A stretch of 64,000 bases of DNA from Desulfobulbus sp. GTDB taxonomy: Bacteria > Desulfobacterota > Desulfobulbia > Desulfobulbales > Desulfobulbaceae. Shown here in pieces: positions 17,055 to 27,930 of the stretch; within the stretch, counting starts at the first letter, position 1; every line of letters begins with the position of its first letter. Position numbers and translations under genes: made by a program. Under the pieces are notes generated by a model. The model made no database searches and was not told the DNA's origin. It worked only from the letters and a program-made list of their open reading frames with translations. The DNA lies in NCBI GenBank assembly GCA_028684915.1, contig JAQUEZ010000005.1, positions 20,526-84,525 on the forward strand, in the 5' to 3' direction.

Positions 17055-20000
17055 TAGCCTTCTCCCCGACAGCAGATATCCAGGGCCTCAATCAGGTCGG
17101 CCCCTGGCCTCAGCGAATAGATGCCGCTGGTCGGGGATTGTTCCGGCCCCATGGCACGAAGAAAAAGGTAATACACCCCGCCGAGGTGGGTCTCGTACTC
17201 GTATTCCCGTAGCCGTACCCGCAGGAAGCGGTGCAGGGCCAAGGTATAAATTAAGAGTTGTAAATGGTACTGATGGCTCTCCATGCAGCCCTCCAAGGCC
17301 TCGGGGCCGTAGTCGCTGTGACTTGCCCCCAGGTAGTTGGACTTGTAATCGACAATAAAATAGCGCCCCTGGTGACGAAAAACCAGATCGATAAATCCCT
17401 TCATCAACCCTTGGAGACTGGACACGGACAGTGCTGTTGCCCGAAATCCGGCTGTTTCGAGCAAGGCATTGAAACGGTGCATATCAACCTGTTCCAGAGG
17501 AAAGAGAAAATTCAGTTCGTTGATCCGATCCTGCCCGGCAATTTGCCTGAGAGCACAGGAACCGGGAAGATCCATCGCAAGGATATCATCGAGCCAATGA
17601 GCGGCAGCCTCCTGCCAGCGCAGATCAATCCCGCCCTGCTCCAGGACCTCGGCAATCAGGGGCTGTTGCTCTCCAGCGGGCCGATTGAAATCGAGCCGCT
17701 CCAGCAGACTGTGCAGACAGGTTCCGGCGGTTGCTCCCCGAGGAAAGGAAAAGGGGGAACGGAAATCCTCGACCGGAGGAGTGAGCAGGGAACGGGGTTC
17801 ATCCCGTTCGGTCTGGTCGATCGGTGCCGGGCCCTCACTGCTCAACCGTGAATAGCTAGTCATGGTCCAACCGGCAAGGATGCGGCCATTGAACAGGAGC
17901 GGTGCCAACTCCACCAATCCTTTCGCCTGCCGAAGCCGGTTCCGGGAAAATTCGGCTGGACAGGAGTGCAATGCCAGCAGGTGTTCCGTGCGGTTCAATT
18001 GGTCCATATCCTCCACCATGGTCGCCTCGTTTTGCGGACAACGCCCCTGATGAAGCAGATAAGCGAGCCCGGTCCACTCCAGACCACTGACCAATCCCCA
18101 GCAAAAATAACAGCAGGATTTGGCCCGGGTCAAGGCCACGTAGAGCAAGCGCAGCTCCTCGGCCAACCGTTCCTCCTCGGCCAGGAGTCCATGCGCCTCC
18201 TCGCCGCTGCCCCAATCGATGGTCAGCTGGTAGGTGTCGCGGTCATGAAACTGGAGCGGCTCATCCTTGGATAAGGGCCGGCCATTCCAAAGAAAGGGCA
18301 AAAAGACCACCGGGAATTCCAACCCCTTGGCTCGGTGGATGGTGACAATGCGAACCAACTGCTCATCGTTTTCCAAACGAATCAGCTGTGCCTCACTCTT
18401 TGCATCCGGATTATCGAGCTGACGCCTCAACCAGCGCTGCAGGGCGGCAGCCCCGTGTTCTCCGGCGGGGCTCTGTTGAAGCAGTTCCGCCAGATGGAGA
18501 TAATTGGTCAGACTGCGTTCACCACCGATGCGACCGGTCAATCGCCTCGTCACCCCTTCCCGGACCAACAGATGCTGGAACATGGCCATGAAGCCCTGTT
18601 CCTGCCAGATCTGCCGATACTGCTGCAAAGCAACCATACGTGCAGCCCAGGCCTGCTCATCATCGCCCAACCCATGGATGGCTTTCCCACTCAAGCCAAA
18701 AAGCTCGGTGGCAAGACAGGTGCGAATACGCCCGGCATCGGTGCAGTCCACTAGGGCACTGAGCACCTGGAACAGTTGCCCGGCCTCGCTACTCTCAAAG
18801 ATCGAGCTCTGCCCCAGATAGAGCGAGTTGATGCCGCGCAGACGCAGTGCGGCCTGCATGGCCTCGGCCTCGCGGTGGGTGCGAACGAGGATAGCGATAT
18901 CGGCGGTACCCAAGGGACGCCCGCCAATGGCGGCCCGGCCATCGTCTCCCGCCTCCAGCAGGCGGATAATCTGATCGGCACAGAACAGAGCGGCAACCTC
19001 GCGGGCGAGGTCCTTACTGATGGTCGCCTTGTTCGCTTTCTTCAACCCGTCCTGATCAAGCAGCAACCCGCTCATCGGTGGCACGGCCCGGCCATCAATG
19101 CGCAGGGAATCCGCCTTAGCGGCTGCGGCGGAAACCGGCTCAAACTCGATGGCGTCGCTGAATACAAAGGCATCCTCCCGCAGGCCGAACAGACGATTGA
19201 CCGCCTGGACCATGGCCGGAGTTGAACGAAAGTTGACCCCCATGGTGTAGCGGCTGTCGGCTTCCGTCTGCTGCCGCGCCTCCATGTAGGTAAAAATATC
19301 GGCTCCGCGAAAGGAGTAGATCGCCTGTTTGGGATCGCCAATCATGCACAAGGTGGCGTTTTCCGCTCGGTAAATGTGAGAGAACAGCCGGTACTGCACC
19401 GGGTCGGTATCCTGAAACTCATCCACCAGGGCCACAGGATATCGACTGCGCAGGGCAGCGGCCAAACGCGGACCACTGCCGGGTCGGGCAAGGGCGGTCT
19501 CCAGCTGAGTGAGCAGATCATCAAAGGCCAGCAGGCCAAGCCGCTGCTTCCGCTGGGCAAGGGTGTGCCGCAGGAAGTCGCGCGCCTGGGCGAGCACCAA
19601 AAATTTAAGTTCCCGCACAAATTGTTGATGGAGCTGATAAAACCGGTCAAAGGCGTGAAAGAAAGGATGCTCGGGCGGTTCGCATTTTTTCTTTAACTTT
19701 TCCGCCATTACCGACCAGGCCAGTTTTTCCACCTCCTTTTCCAGGTGATATGGCATTGTCGGCGCATCAATCCAGCTCTCCATAGTTCGACAAAGTTCCG
19801 GGACCCGGTCCTTCAAGCGATAGTCTTTTTCGCTTCGTTTGAGACAGGAATTTTCGCAAAGAATGTGCTCAACGGCTGGCAAATCTTGCCGGAGGATCTG
19901 TTGCACCTGGGCAAAGCCCTCGGTGGCCTGCAACTCCAGCGATGCGGCCGACTCGGCACTCACCTCGGGTACAAGGCGGCAATCCGTGGTAGCGGCCTTG

Positions 20001-20560
20001 CCCAAGGCTTTGAGCAGCCCGCCCGGATCGCCAAAAGTCTGCAAGGCCCAGTGGGCCTCGGCATCACGTGCACGGTAGAAACGGTTGCGCCAGAAATCCT
20101 CCAGAATCTCCCGCTGCAGAACGAGGTCATTGTCCATCAGTTCGACCGCGAAGGAGGTGGCCGATTCAAAGGCATGCTCCTGGAGTACCCGCTGAGAAAA
20201 ACCATGGATGGTATGGATCGCAGCCTCGTCCATACGGACCAGAGCATCGCCAAGCCGTTGCCGGGCCACCAGTGGATCTATCCGCTCATGTAATTCCTGG
20301 AGCAATACGTCCTCACTGCCGTCATGATCAAGGGTCAACAGGGCCTCACGAATACGCCTGCGGATGCGATCCCGCAGTTCGCCGGTGGCCGCCCGGGTGA
20401 AGGTGACCACCAGGATCTGGTCCACGGACAATCCCTGTTCGAGCAACAGACGGAGAAAGAGCAGGGCGAGCGTATAGGTCTTGCCGGTGCCGGCACTGGC
20501 CTCCAAAAGCAGGCAGCCGTGAAGGGGCAGATTGAGGGGTTCAAGAGGTCGCATGTCCAT
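17054..20560 (-). CDS. recB: Exodeoxyribonuclease V beta subunit
   Basis: 1168 residues: an N-terminal SF1A helicase with Walker A EASAGTGKTYT (20-30), VDEFQDTDPVQYRLF as motif II, and IVTIHRAKGLEFPVVFLPFLW as motif V. The C-terminal nuclease domain has FIDLVFRHQGRYFIVDYKSNYLG, where the aspartates and lysine bind the catalytic magnesium. All motor and nuclease residues seem intact. RecB drives 3'-5' unwinding and cuts DNA, and after Chi loads RecA. Its start lies inside the recC 3' end with a 20-nt overlap. Confidence 0.95.
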   Translation of the reverse strand: MDMRPLEPLNLPLHGCLLLEASAGTGKTYTLALLFLRLLLEQGLSVDQILVVTFTRAATGELRDRIRRRIREALLTLDHDGSEDVLLQELHERIDPLVARQRLGDALVRMDEAAIHTIHGFSQRVLQEHAFESATSFAVELMDNDLVLQREILEDFWRNRFYRARDAEAHWALQTFGDPGGLLKALGKAATTDCRLVPEVSAESAASLELQATEGFAQVQQILRQDLPAVEHILCENSCLKRSEKDYRLKDRVPELCRTMESWIDAPTMPYHLEKEVEKLAWSVMAEKLKKKCEPPEHPFFHAFDRFYQLHQQFVRELKFLVLAQARDFLRHTLAQRKQRLGLLAFDDLLTQLETALARPGSGPRLAAALRSRYPVALVDEFQDTDPVQYRLFSHIYRAENATLCMIGDPKQAIYSFRGADIFTYMEARQQTEADSRYTMGVNFRSTPAMVQAVNRLFGLREDAFVFSDAIEFEPVSAAAAKADSLRIDGRAVPPMSGLLLDQDGLKKANKATISKDLAREVAALFCADQIIRLLEAGDDGRAAIGGRPLGTADIAILVRTHREAEAMQAALRLRGINSLYLGQSSIFESSEAGQLFQVLSALVDCTDAGRIRTCLATELFGLSGKAIHGLGDDEQAWAARMVALQQYRQIWQEQGFMAMFQHLLVREGVTRRLTGRIGGERSLTNYLHLAELLQQSPAGEHGAAALQRWLRRQLDNPDAKSEAQLIRLENDEQLVRIVTIHRAKGLEFPVVFLPFLWNGRPLSKDEPLQFHDRDTYQLTIDWGSGEEAHGLLAEEERLAEELRLLYVALTRAKSCCYFCWGLVSGLEWTGLAYLLHQGRCPQNEATMVEDMDQLNRTEHLLALHSCPAEFSRNRLRQAKGLVELAPLLFNGRILAGWTMTSYSRLSSEGPAPIDQTERDEPRSLLTPPVEDFRSPFSFPRGATAGTCLHSLLERLDFNRPAGEQQPLIAEVLEQGGIDLRWQEAAAHWLDDILAMDLPGSCALRQIAGQDRINELNFLFPLEQVDMHRFNALLETAGFRATALSVSSLQGLMKGFIDLVFRHQGRYFIVDYKSNYLGASHSDYGPEALEGCMESHQYHLQLLIYTLALHRFLRVRLREYEYETHLGGVYYLFLRAMGPEQSPTSGIYSLRPGADLIEALDICCRGEG

Positions 20561-23500
20561 CCTCCAGATGCGCTAAGATCGGGGCAAAAAGGGTGGTCAA
20601 GTCGACAAACTCCTCGCTCAACGGGAGCGCCTGCGCGGGATAGAAATATCCATAGGCCGGGTCACTACCCTCGCCCTCCCACTGAAAGCCACCGGCCCAA
20701 ACTGCCCGAGCCTTGTCCGCCTCCATCCCAGGCTTGGCCTCGGCCCAGGCCAGACTGGTATCGGGGAAAAAGGGTAGAGGACGGCTCAACCCCTGCCAGT
20801 AAAGACCAAGCAGGTGCTCCAGGATCGCTTCCGGGCCTGCCACCGGATGGAGCATTGCGTGCTGCACCGCCTGGATCTTCTGTTGCCGTTCACAGGATAG
20901 ATGAATTGAGCTGAGGCCCTGGCCCAAAGGGCGCAACAAATTCAGGCAGAGATGGCCAAGCCACCACTCCATCAGATCCGCACCCTTCCTCCGCCCCGGA
21001 CGCCAGGTGACTCTGCCCGAAGGATAGAGGTTGTGCAGCCAGCCGGTGAGATGAAAGGGACCGATATGGTGATCAATCTCCAGCGGCTCGAGAGGCTCGC
21101 TCAAGAGCGGCTGCAGCTGAAACGCGAGTGCCCCGGCCTCGGCTTCGATCTGCTCAAACTGAACCCGGCCGAATCCAGCCTGCGGCAGGCGGCCACTACC
21201 CGCCAACCCGTCAAACTGCTGGTCTATCGGGACGCCTGCAAGGGAGGCGGAGACCACCTCGCTGCGGAGGAAATATCGTTGTAGCTGATCGAGTTGAAAA
21301 GGCTCGCTCTCAGCAAGGGCACCCTCTTCGCCCCGTACGCGGAGCCCAAGGGAATGTTCCAGGAAAAAACGGACCGGATGACGCCAGAAGCAAACCAGCT
21401 GCACCAGATCCACCTCGCGCCGACTGTTATCGGCTCCAGGTAAAGGCGCACTGAGAAAAGGAGCCGGATCGCCTGCTTGATGCGCCGGGATCCAGGCGGG
21501 ATTGTAACTGCCGGTGGCAGTATGACCATCGAAACAGCGCCGACTGAAGGGTTGCATCGGATGCTCGGTGGTGAGTGCCTCGGACACCGTCGACTCCTCG
21601 TTCTCAGCAAGGCGACAGCTCTGGTCGATATAATCGCGCAACTCGCAGACCACCACCGAAGGCGGCACCTGGCTTTCGTCGCGCTGGCTGCGGCCGACCC
21701 AAGAGAGATAGAGTACCTCGCGGGCGGAGAGCAGGGCCTCAAGAAAGAGATAGCGGTCATCATTACGCCGATTTCGATCGCCCAAACGGGGAGCGGCGGC
21801 CATCAGGTCAAAGGACGGAGGCCGTTGGCTACGGGGAAAATCCTGATCCCCCAAACCGAGCAGGCAAATTACCTTAAACGGCACGGAGCGCATGGGCACC
21901 ATATTGCAGAAGGTAACCCGACCGCTGAGAAAGGGCTGGCCACCACTGGTCTGCGCCAAACATTCCTGGAGATGGACCCTGAGGACGGCATAGGCCAGAG
22001 GGGCCTGCATATCGGCCAACCGGCAGTCGGCCTGAAGGCGCACGAGGGTTTCCTTGAGCAGGTTGATCCCCGGATTCTCAAGGTCGTCGGCAAAAAAATC
22101 ATCGACCATTTGCCGCAGATCCGTACACCAGCGGATCGGAGTCCGTTCGCTGCGGATCTCTTGCTGCCAGTGCGCCAGGGTATCCAGCAGTTGGACAAAA
22201 CCACCCAGGACCTCGGCCTCACCCGCAGCCAGATGGGCGTACGGCAACAAATCTGCAAAGGTCTGGTTCGCCTCCCCCATCAGGTAGCCGAGCAACAACC
22301 GGTCCAGGCCGAAACGCCAACTATGGACGGAACCGGCCTCAACCTCCAGTTGATGGCGATGCTCGCTGTCCAGGCCCCAGCGAATACCAGCCGCCTCAAC
22401 CCAGGTATGTAACCGGGGTAGCTGCCCCGCATCCAGACCAAAACGGGCCAGCAGAAGTGGATTTTCACACAGCGCCAATACTTCAGGCGCAGAAAAGCGG
22501 CTCTCCAACAGGGCCAACAGATCAAGGAAACATCGAATTTGCGGCTGCTCGCTCGCCAAAGACTGGTCAGCGATCGACCAGGGAAGACGATGTTCCGGGA
22601 GCGCCTGGCCAAACACACCTTTAATGGCCTCGGCGTACCGGCCGATGTCCGGCGCACTCACCAGGATATCCCCCGGGGTCAAATCAGGAAGGGCTGCAAA
22701 GAGATCGAGCAACCGATCGTGCAGGACTTGAATTTCCCGCAGCGGCGAATAGCAGCAATGCAACTGGATCGAGTGATCAGCAGGATCAACGAGATACGGC
22801 TCTTCGCCGCCGACGGAACGGTCTCGGAGCTCGAGAATATCATTCTGGATCACGGAGAGCAAATGATGTTCCTCCCCAGGCTGATACAGATCCACATCCT
22901 CCAGGGGACACTCCTGCAACTGACGGAAGAAATCCTGGCCGGTGCGCCCCAAGGAAACCAACAGGGGATGCCCCTGATCATAATACGCGTCGCCCCCCAC
23001 CTCACGTCCCCGAGCCCGCATGGCGGCCTGTTGCCGGGCCGAAACCAGATCGCCCCAATAGTGCCAACAGGGGCTGAGATGGTAAAGATGCAGGGGAAAC
23101 AACGCACCCGCCTGGGCGAAGATTTCAAGATAGACCGGCGCAAGCGAATTGAGGCCAAAGAGATGCAGTCGCTGGGGCAATCTGCTCGTCTCCACGGCTG
23201 AACCATTGAGTAACTGCCGCCACCACCGGCCGAGTTCCACTCGCTGCGAGGGCGTTGTCTCGCTTAAACACCGCCAGAGGATCGCCTGCCAATGGTTTTC
23301 CTCTCCCTGTTGCCAGTTCCGTAACAGATCGGGACGATAGACCTGATACTGGTCAAAGGCGTCGCTGATTTTAGCGCTGAGTTGATAGAGCTGGGTCTGG
23401 GCGGGGTCTTGGGCCAGATAGGCTGCCGGTTCGGCAAAGGCGGGCTGATCAAGCAAACCGGGCAACAGGGTGAAAATGCGCCAGCGGAGAATCGCTGTCT

Positions 23501-23753
23501 GAAAGAGGTCCTCCCCAGGGTCTTCACCGCTGAGCCGATCAAACAGGTCCCAAATACAACGACCGGGAAGGGGAAAATGAAGATTTGCCGCAATACCGGT
23601 CTGCAGTGCCAGTTGACGACTCACCCATTGCGCCATTCCCTGATTTTGCACCACGATGATCTCCGGTTGAAGGGGATCATCCGGTGGCTCTTCGAGGATG
23701 ACAGCAAGTTGCTGAAAGAGATTTTCCAAACGATTGGATTGATGCAGCAACAC
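20541..23753 (-). CDS. recC: Exodeoxyribonuclease V gamma subunit
   Basis: 1070 residues from a GTG at 23753 that has AAGGAG 6 nt upstream and begins VLLHQSNRLENLFQQL, the usual RecC opening. An ATG 35 codons earlier has no ribosome site and adds non-family sequence. RecC is an inactive helicase-like protein that recognises Chi and holds the complex together. Conserved parts include VQNQGMAQWVSRQLAL, LHLFGLNSLAPVYLEI and VICLLGLGDQDFPRSQRP. Order recC-recB-recD with overlaps makes one operon. No ptrA-like protease gene, unlike enteric bacteria. Confidence 0.93.
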   Translation of the reverse strand: MLLHQSNRLENLFQQLAVILEEPPDDPLQPEIIVVQNQGMAQWVSRQLALQTGIAANLHFPLPGRCIWDLFDRLSGEDPGEDLFQTAILRWRIFTLLPGLLDQPAFAEPAAYLAQDPAQTQLYQLSAKISDAFDQYQVYRPDLLRNWQQGEENHWQAILWRCLSETTPSQRVELGRWWRQLLNGSAVETSRLPQRLHLFGLNSLAPVYLEIFAQAGALFPLHLYHLSPCWHYWGDLVSARQQAAMRARGREVGGDAYYDQGHPLLVSLGRTGQDFFRQLQECPLEDVDLYQPGEEHHLLSVIQNDILELRDRSVGGEEPYLVDPADHSIQLHCCYSPLREIQVLHDRLLDLFAALPDLTPGDILVSAPDIGRYAEAIKGVFGQALPEHRLPWSIADQSLASEQPQIRCFLDLLALLESRFSAPEVLALCENPLLLARFGLDAGQLPRLHTWVEAAGIRWGLDSEHRHQLEVEAGSVHSWRFGLDRLLLGYLMGEANQTFADLLPYAHLAAGEAEVLGGFVQLLDTLAHWQQEIRSERTPIRWCTDLRQMVDDFFADDLENPGINLLKETLVRLQADCRLADMQAPLAYAVLRVHLQECLAQTSGGQPFLSGRVTFCNMVPMRSVPFKVICLLGLGDQDFPRSQRPPSFDLMAAAPRLGDRNRRNDDRYLFLEALLSAREVLYLSWVGRSQRDESQVPPSVVVCELRDYIDQSCRLAENEESTVSEALTTEHPMQPFSRRCFDGHTATGSYNPAWIPAHQAGDPAPFLSAPLPGADNSRREVDLVQLVCFWRHPVRFFLEHSLGLRVRGEEGALAESEPFQLDQLQRYFLRSEVVSASLAGVPIDQQFDGLAGSGRLPQAGFGRVQFEQIEAEAGALAFQLQPLLSEPLEPLEIDHHIGPFHLTGWLHNLYPSGRVTWRPGRRKGADLMEWWLGHLCLNLLRPLGQGLSSIHLSCERQQKIQAVQHAMLHPVAGPEAILEHLLGLYWQGLSRPLPFFPDTSLAWAEAKPGMEADKARAVWAGGFQWEGEGSDPAYGYFYPAQALPLSEEFVDLTTLFAPILAHLEDGHATS

Positions 23754-24034
23754 GCTCGACTCCTTGAAAGGGACAAAGGGGGCATTCTCATCAAAAAAAA
23801 GAGAGAACAACGTTTCATGCGCCGGTATACGCTGTTTATTACAACCAGGTTTACCCATTTGGGGTTACCGCGTGGCCAAAAGAGTTTGATTGCAAGCCCC
23901 TGGGGCCTCCCTGCCACTCCCCAGGGAGTATATTGGGGGAAAATGTATTTTATTTTTATGAAAATGCAAAGAATTTGCTATACTTATTCTGCTGATATTT
24001 TTTTTGCTTTCCCATTTTACCATGCCTTTTTTCC

Positions 24035-26872
24035 ATGAGCCACCGCATCAGCTATCAACCCATAGTCCTGGCCCTGGCAGCAACCTTGCTGATCGCCGGA
24101 CTTTTTTACCTGCCCTATCTTGCGGTGCGCTCAAAAACCATTGAAAACTTTCGCAACCAACAGGTGCTCCTGGCGAGGCAAGCTTCCACCGAGTTCCAAA
24201 CCTATTTTTCGACCTACGAAAAGGCGCTGATCTATCTCAGCCAGCAACCTTCCATCCAGGAACTCGACGAAAGCGGCAAAGCCTTGCTGCGTGATTTTTA
24301 TTCCATACACCCGGAGGACCTCAACGGCATTATTCGCCTTGATGCCGCCGGACGCCCCCTGTTTGTCCACCCGGAGACAGCCTCTACGGCTGCATCGTCC
24401 GTTCACTGCCCGCAGTTAGCGCACCAGAATTCTGCCGAGATCAGCGAACTGCCGGTTCTCGGAGTCGGACCACCTGAATTGGCCTTTGTGGCGCCGATTG
24501 TTCACCAGGAAAAATTTTCCGGCTGCCTGGCCTTCCCCTTTCCCTTCGAGCATATCACCGGTCGCGCCCTTGATCCCATTATCCTCCACCAAAGCGGCTA
24601 CGTGTTGCTCTTGAGTCAGGCCGGGCGGATCCTACATGCACCAGAACCAAGCTTGCTGGGTGCCCGTTACGACAGACTGAATGGCACCAGTGAGGACTTG
24701 GAACAATTCGCCGCAGCCGTGGTCGATGGACAAAACCGGCTGATTAAACTCAGTCGTTCGCTCCTTGCGACCAACGGTACGGAAATCGAACCGGTCTATG
24801 CGATGCTCTATCCGGTGCGCCTTTCCGGTGGCAACACCTGGTCGATCGTTTTGGTGACCCCGGCCAAGGAGGTCCTGGGGGCCATGGCCGAATTCCGTTC
24901 CCAATGGCTTTTGGTCACCAGTGTGGCGGTTGTGGCGGTGGGTCTGCTCAGTTTTTTTCTCGGTGGCGTTGTCGACGCCCGCAGGCAGGAACAACAAGTC
25001 CGGGCCATGGAGGAACAACTGGCCCAACTGTTGGCGCTGGTCCCCATGGGGGTGGTGGTACTCGATGTCCGCCAGACCCTGGTTTACGCCAACCTTGAAG
25101 CCAAACGTTTGATCGGGGCTGAACTGCAACCAACCCTCATCGGTCACCCTCTGGAGGAGTATCTCCATCCCGATTGTCAAATCTCGGTCCTGGAGCAGAT
25201 CCGCAAACCCGCTCCCGGCCAAACGGTCAACATCGAACAGGCGGTGTTGCGAAACGTTGAGGGCGCTCTCCACGATATATCTATCACCGCTTCCGCCTCC
25301 ACGCTCGGTAGCCAGCAACAGTGCATTGTGCTTATCCGCGATATCACCGAAGAACGACGGGCACTAGCCTGGCAACGACGTTTGGCCATGGCGGTGGACC
25401 AGGTCAAGGAAGCAGTCCTTATCGCCGCAGCCGACGGGACCATTGAATATGTCAACATAGCCGTTGGCGAGATGACCGGATATAGCCGGGGCGAATGTAT
25501 CGGTCAACCGACACGTATCCTCTGGGCCAAGGAGCAGGATGCCCATTTTGAGCAGAAGATGACAGACGTGGTTGATTTAGGGGAGGTCTGGCGGGGACGA
25601 ATCGTCAACCAGCGTAAGAACAGCAGTCTCTTTGTAACTGCCGCCACGGTCTCCCCGGTACGCGATTCCAAGGGAACTATCACCCACTTTGTGTTGGTGC
25701 AACGGGATATCACCCATGAGGTCGAGATCGAGACCCGCATGCGTCAGGCGCAAAAGATGGAGGCCATCGGCACCCTGGCCGGCGGTATTGCCCATGACTT
25801 CAACAACATCCTTGGCGGTATCATCGGTTTTACTGACATGGCTCTGCTCCAGGCAGGGGCGGGAACCGACCTCCACAGCAACCTGCAGCATATCCGCCAA
25901 GGCGGGAAACGGGCTGCGGATCTGGTCCAGCAGATCCTAACTTTCAGCCGCCAATCTGCCGAAGTATTATCGCCGATCGTTCTCGCCCCGATTATCCATG
26001 AAAGTCTGAAGCTGATGCGGGCAACCCTGCCCTCGACCATCGAAATTATCCAGGAAATCGATGCGGTAAACGCTAAAGTCGTAGCCGCTCCGGTGCAGAT
26101 CCAACAGATCGTAATGAACCTCTGCGCCAACGCCTTTTACGCCATGAAAGAAAAAGGAGGCCACCTCACCATTCGGCTCCGCGAACAGAATGGGACCCAA
26201 CTCGGCAAGAGCGAAGAGGCCAACAATCTTTGGGCGGTACTGGAGGTCAAGGATACCGGACAGGGTATGGAAAATGAAACCCTGCAACGAATTTTCACCC
26301 CCTTCTTCACCACCAAACAGCCAGGGGAAGGCACCGGTATGGGCCTGAGCGTGGTGCACGGTATTGTCCGCGAACTGGGTGGCGAAATTACCGTCCAGTC
26401 CGAACCGACCCAAGGGACCGTATTCACCGTACGCCTGCCGATTGTCGCACACAACGGCAATGGCAATTTGCTCAGCAGTGAAAAACCACTGCCCCGGGGC
26501 AGCGAGCATATCCTGGTGGTGGATGACGAAAAAGAAATTCGGGAAACCTGCCGGATGATGCTTGGCCATCTCGGCTATACCATCACCACCACTGCCCATC
26601 CTCTGGAAGTCCCAGAATTGATCGCCCATGCCGTGCCGCCGGTCGACCTGGTGATCACCGACCAGACCATGCCCAAGCTGACCGGCCTGGATCTCACCGA
26701 AAAAATTCGCAGCCGATATCCGCAAATACCGGTCATTCTCTGTACCGGTTATTCAGACCGGCTCAACTACGACATTGCCAGGGAGGCCGGGGCCTGCGAC
26801 CTGCTGATGAAACCGGTTGACCTCCGCGGCCTGAGCTTGGCCGTCCGCTTTGCCTTGGAAATGAGCCGTTAG
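24035..26872 (+). CDS. Membrane hybrid sensor histidine kinase (Cache-like, PAS-PAS-HisKA-HATPase-REC)
   Basis: 945 residues. TM1 at ~9-29, a Cache-like periplasmic sensor (~35-285), and TM2 at ~290-312. Two PAS domains follow (~325-440 and ~445-570), then HisKA with the H-box GGIAHDFNNILGGIIGFTD (phosphorylated H587). The HATPase contains GTGMGLSVVHGIVRELGG, and a C-terminal receiver carries phospho-acceptor D876 in LVITDQTMPKLTGL. The layout indicates a ligand-sensing kinase that phosphorylates its own receiver; the final output partner is not next door. The signal is unknown. The start codon has no good ribosome site, and the ~100 nt upstream are strongly AT-rich, fitting a promoter shared with nothing else. 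Confidence 0.9.
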   Translation: MSHRISYQPIVLALAATLLIAGLFYLPYLAVRSKTIENFRNQQVLLARQASTEFQTYFSTYEKALIYLSQQPSIQELDESGKALLRDFYSIHPEDLNGIIRLDAAGRPLFVHPETASTAASSVHCPQLAHQNSAEISELPVLGVGPPELAFVAPIVHQEKFSGCLAFPFPFEHITGRALDPIILHQSGYVLLLSQAGRILHAPEPSLLGARYDRLNGTSEDLEQFAAAVVDGQNRLIKLSRSLLATNGTEIEPVYAMLYPVRLSGGNTWSIVLVTPAKEVLGAMAEFRSQWLLVTSVAVVAVGLLSFFLGGVVDARRQEQQVRAMEEQLAQLLALVPMGVVVLDVRQTLVYANLEAKRLIGAELQPTLIGHPLEEYLHPDCQISVLEQIRKPAPGQTVNIEQAVLRNVEGALHDISITASASTLGSQQQCIVLIRDITEERRALAWQRRLAMAVDQVKEAVLIAAADGTIEYVNIAVGEMTGYSRGECIGQPTRILWAKEQDAHFEQKMTDVVDLGEVWRGRIVNQRKNSSLFVTAATVSPVRDSKGTITHFVLVQRDITHEVEIETRMRQAQKMEAIGTLAGGIAHDFNNILGGIIGFTDMALLQAGAGTDLHSNLQHIRQGGKRAADLVQQILTFSRQSAEVLSPIVLAPIIHESLKLMRATLPSTIEIIQEIDAVNAKVVAAPVQIQQIVMNLCANAFYAMKEKGGHLTIRLREQNGTQLGKSEEANNLWAVLEVKDTGQGMENETLQRIFTPFFTTKQPGEGTGMGLSVVHGIVRELGGEITVQSEPTQGTVFTVRLPIVAHNGNGNLLSSEKPLPRGSEHILVVDDEKEIRETCRMMLGHLGYTITTTAHPLEVPELIAHAVPPVDLVITDQTMPKLTGLDLTEKIRSRYPQIPVILCTGYSDRLNYDIAREAGACDLLMKPVDLRGLSLAVRFALEMSR

Positions 26873-26980
26873 CCTCTGGTTGCAGCTTTTTTTTCATAAA
26901 TCCTGTTCTTTTATCAAAAAACCGCTATCATTGATCATATCAACTCAACCAACCATCCATTTTTCAACAATAGTTCAACC

Positions 26981-27850
26981 ATGCACAAAGGCATCTTTCT
27001 CGGGCTGGCTACTGCAGATATCGTTTATTACGTCCCCCATCATCTCAACAACAACGAGAAGCTGAAAGCTGAGCGGCAAATCGCCTATGCTGGCGGTCCG
27101 GCCACCAATGCGGCGGTTGCCTTTGCTGCCTTTGAAAACGAGGCCTCTCTGGTGACCGGTCTAGGTCAACATCCCCTGGCCCATGTGGCCAAACACGACA
27201 TTCTTGACTACAAGGTGAACCTGATTGACTATACCGATCAGCCCAAGCGGCCACCGGTGTTGGCATCGATCATGGTTGACCTCTCCAACGGTGATCGGGC
27301 CGTGGTCTACTCCAACACCGATCTGCGTAAGCTCCGCCACGATGCGGTCACCGAGACCCTCCTCGAATATGCCGATCTGCTCATGCTCGACGGCTACTAC
27401 CTGCCCCAGGCCATCCAGCTGGCACACTGGGCCCGGATCATGCGCATTCCGGTCATCCTGGACGGCGGCAGTTGGAAGGAGGGCATGGAGAAACTGCTGC
27501 CGCTGGTTGATTACGCCATCTGCTCCGACAATTTCCTCCCCCCGGGCTGCCAACAAAACGACGAGGTAATCCGATCGCTTGACCAATTCGGCATCAATCA
27601 CATTGCCATCACCCGCGGTGGTGACCCCATCCTGGCCCACACCGACGGCGAAACCAGCGAAGTGACGGTGATGCCGGTACAACCGGTGGACACCCTCGGC
27701 GCCGGCGACATTTTCCATGGCGCCTTCTGCCATTATATCCTTGAACGCAATGACTTCCTCATCAGCCTGGAACGCGCCGGTGAGATAGCCAGCCTCTCCT
27801 GCTCCTCTCTGGGGACCAGGGCCTGGATTGAGCAGGCCAAATTCGCCTGA
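26981..27850 (+). CDS. PfkB-family carbohydrate kinase
   Basis: 289 residues. Ribokinase-like fold: substrate-binding GGPATNAAVAFAAF near residue 38 and the signature DTLGAGDIFHGAF with catalytic base D243. Family members phosphorylate ribose, fructose-6-phosphate, nucleosides or related sugars; the substrate here cannot be told. It starts MHKGIFLGLATADIVYYV without an obvious ribosome site. A KdnB-like dehydrogenase lies 1.2 kb downstream on the same strand, but a minus-strand gene separates them, so a joint pathway is only a possibility. Confidence 0.88.
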   Translation: MHKGIFLGLATADIVYYVPHHLNNNEKLKAERQIAYAGGPATNAAVAFAAFENEASLVTGLGQHPLAHVAKHDILDYKVNLIDYTDQPKRPPVLASIMVDLSNGDRAVVYSNTDLRKLRHDAVTETLLEYADLLMLDGYYLPQAIQLAHWARIMRIPVILDGGSWKEGMEKLLPLVDYAICSDNFLPPGCQQNDEVIRSLDQFGINHIAITRGGDPILAHTDGETSEVTVMPVQPVDTLGAGDIFHGAFCHYILERNDFLISLERAGEIASLSCSSLGTRAWIEQAKFA

Positions 27851-27930
27851 CACAGGGCTTGTTCGACATCACGATGAAGGCAAGACTAGCGACAACTGGC
27901 GGTTTCTCCCCATCCCATTTTTCCGACCGT

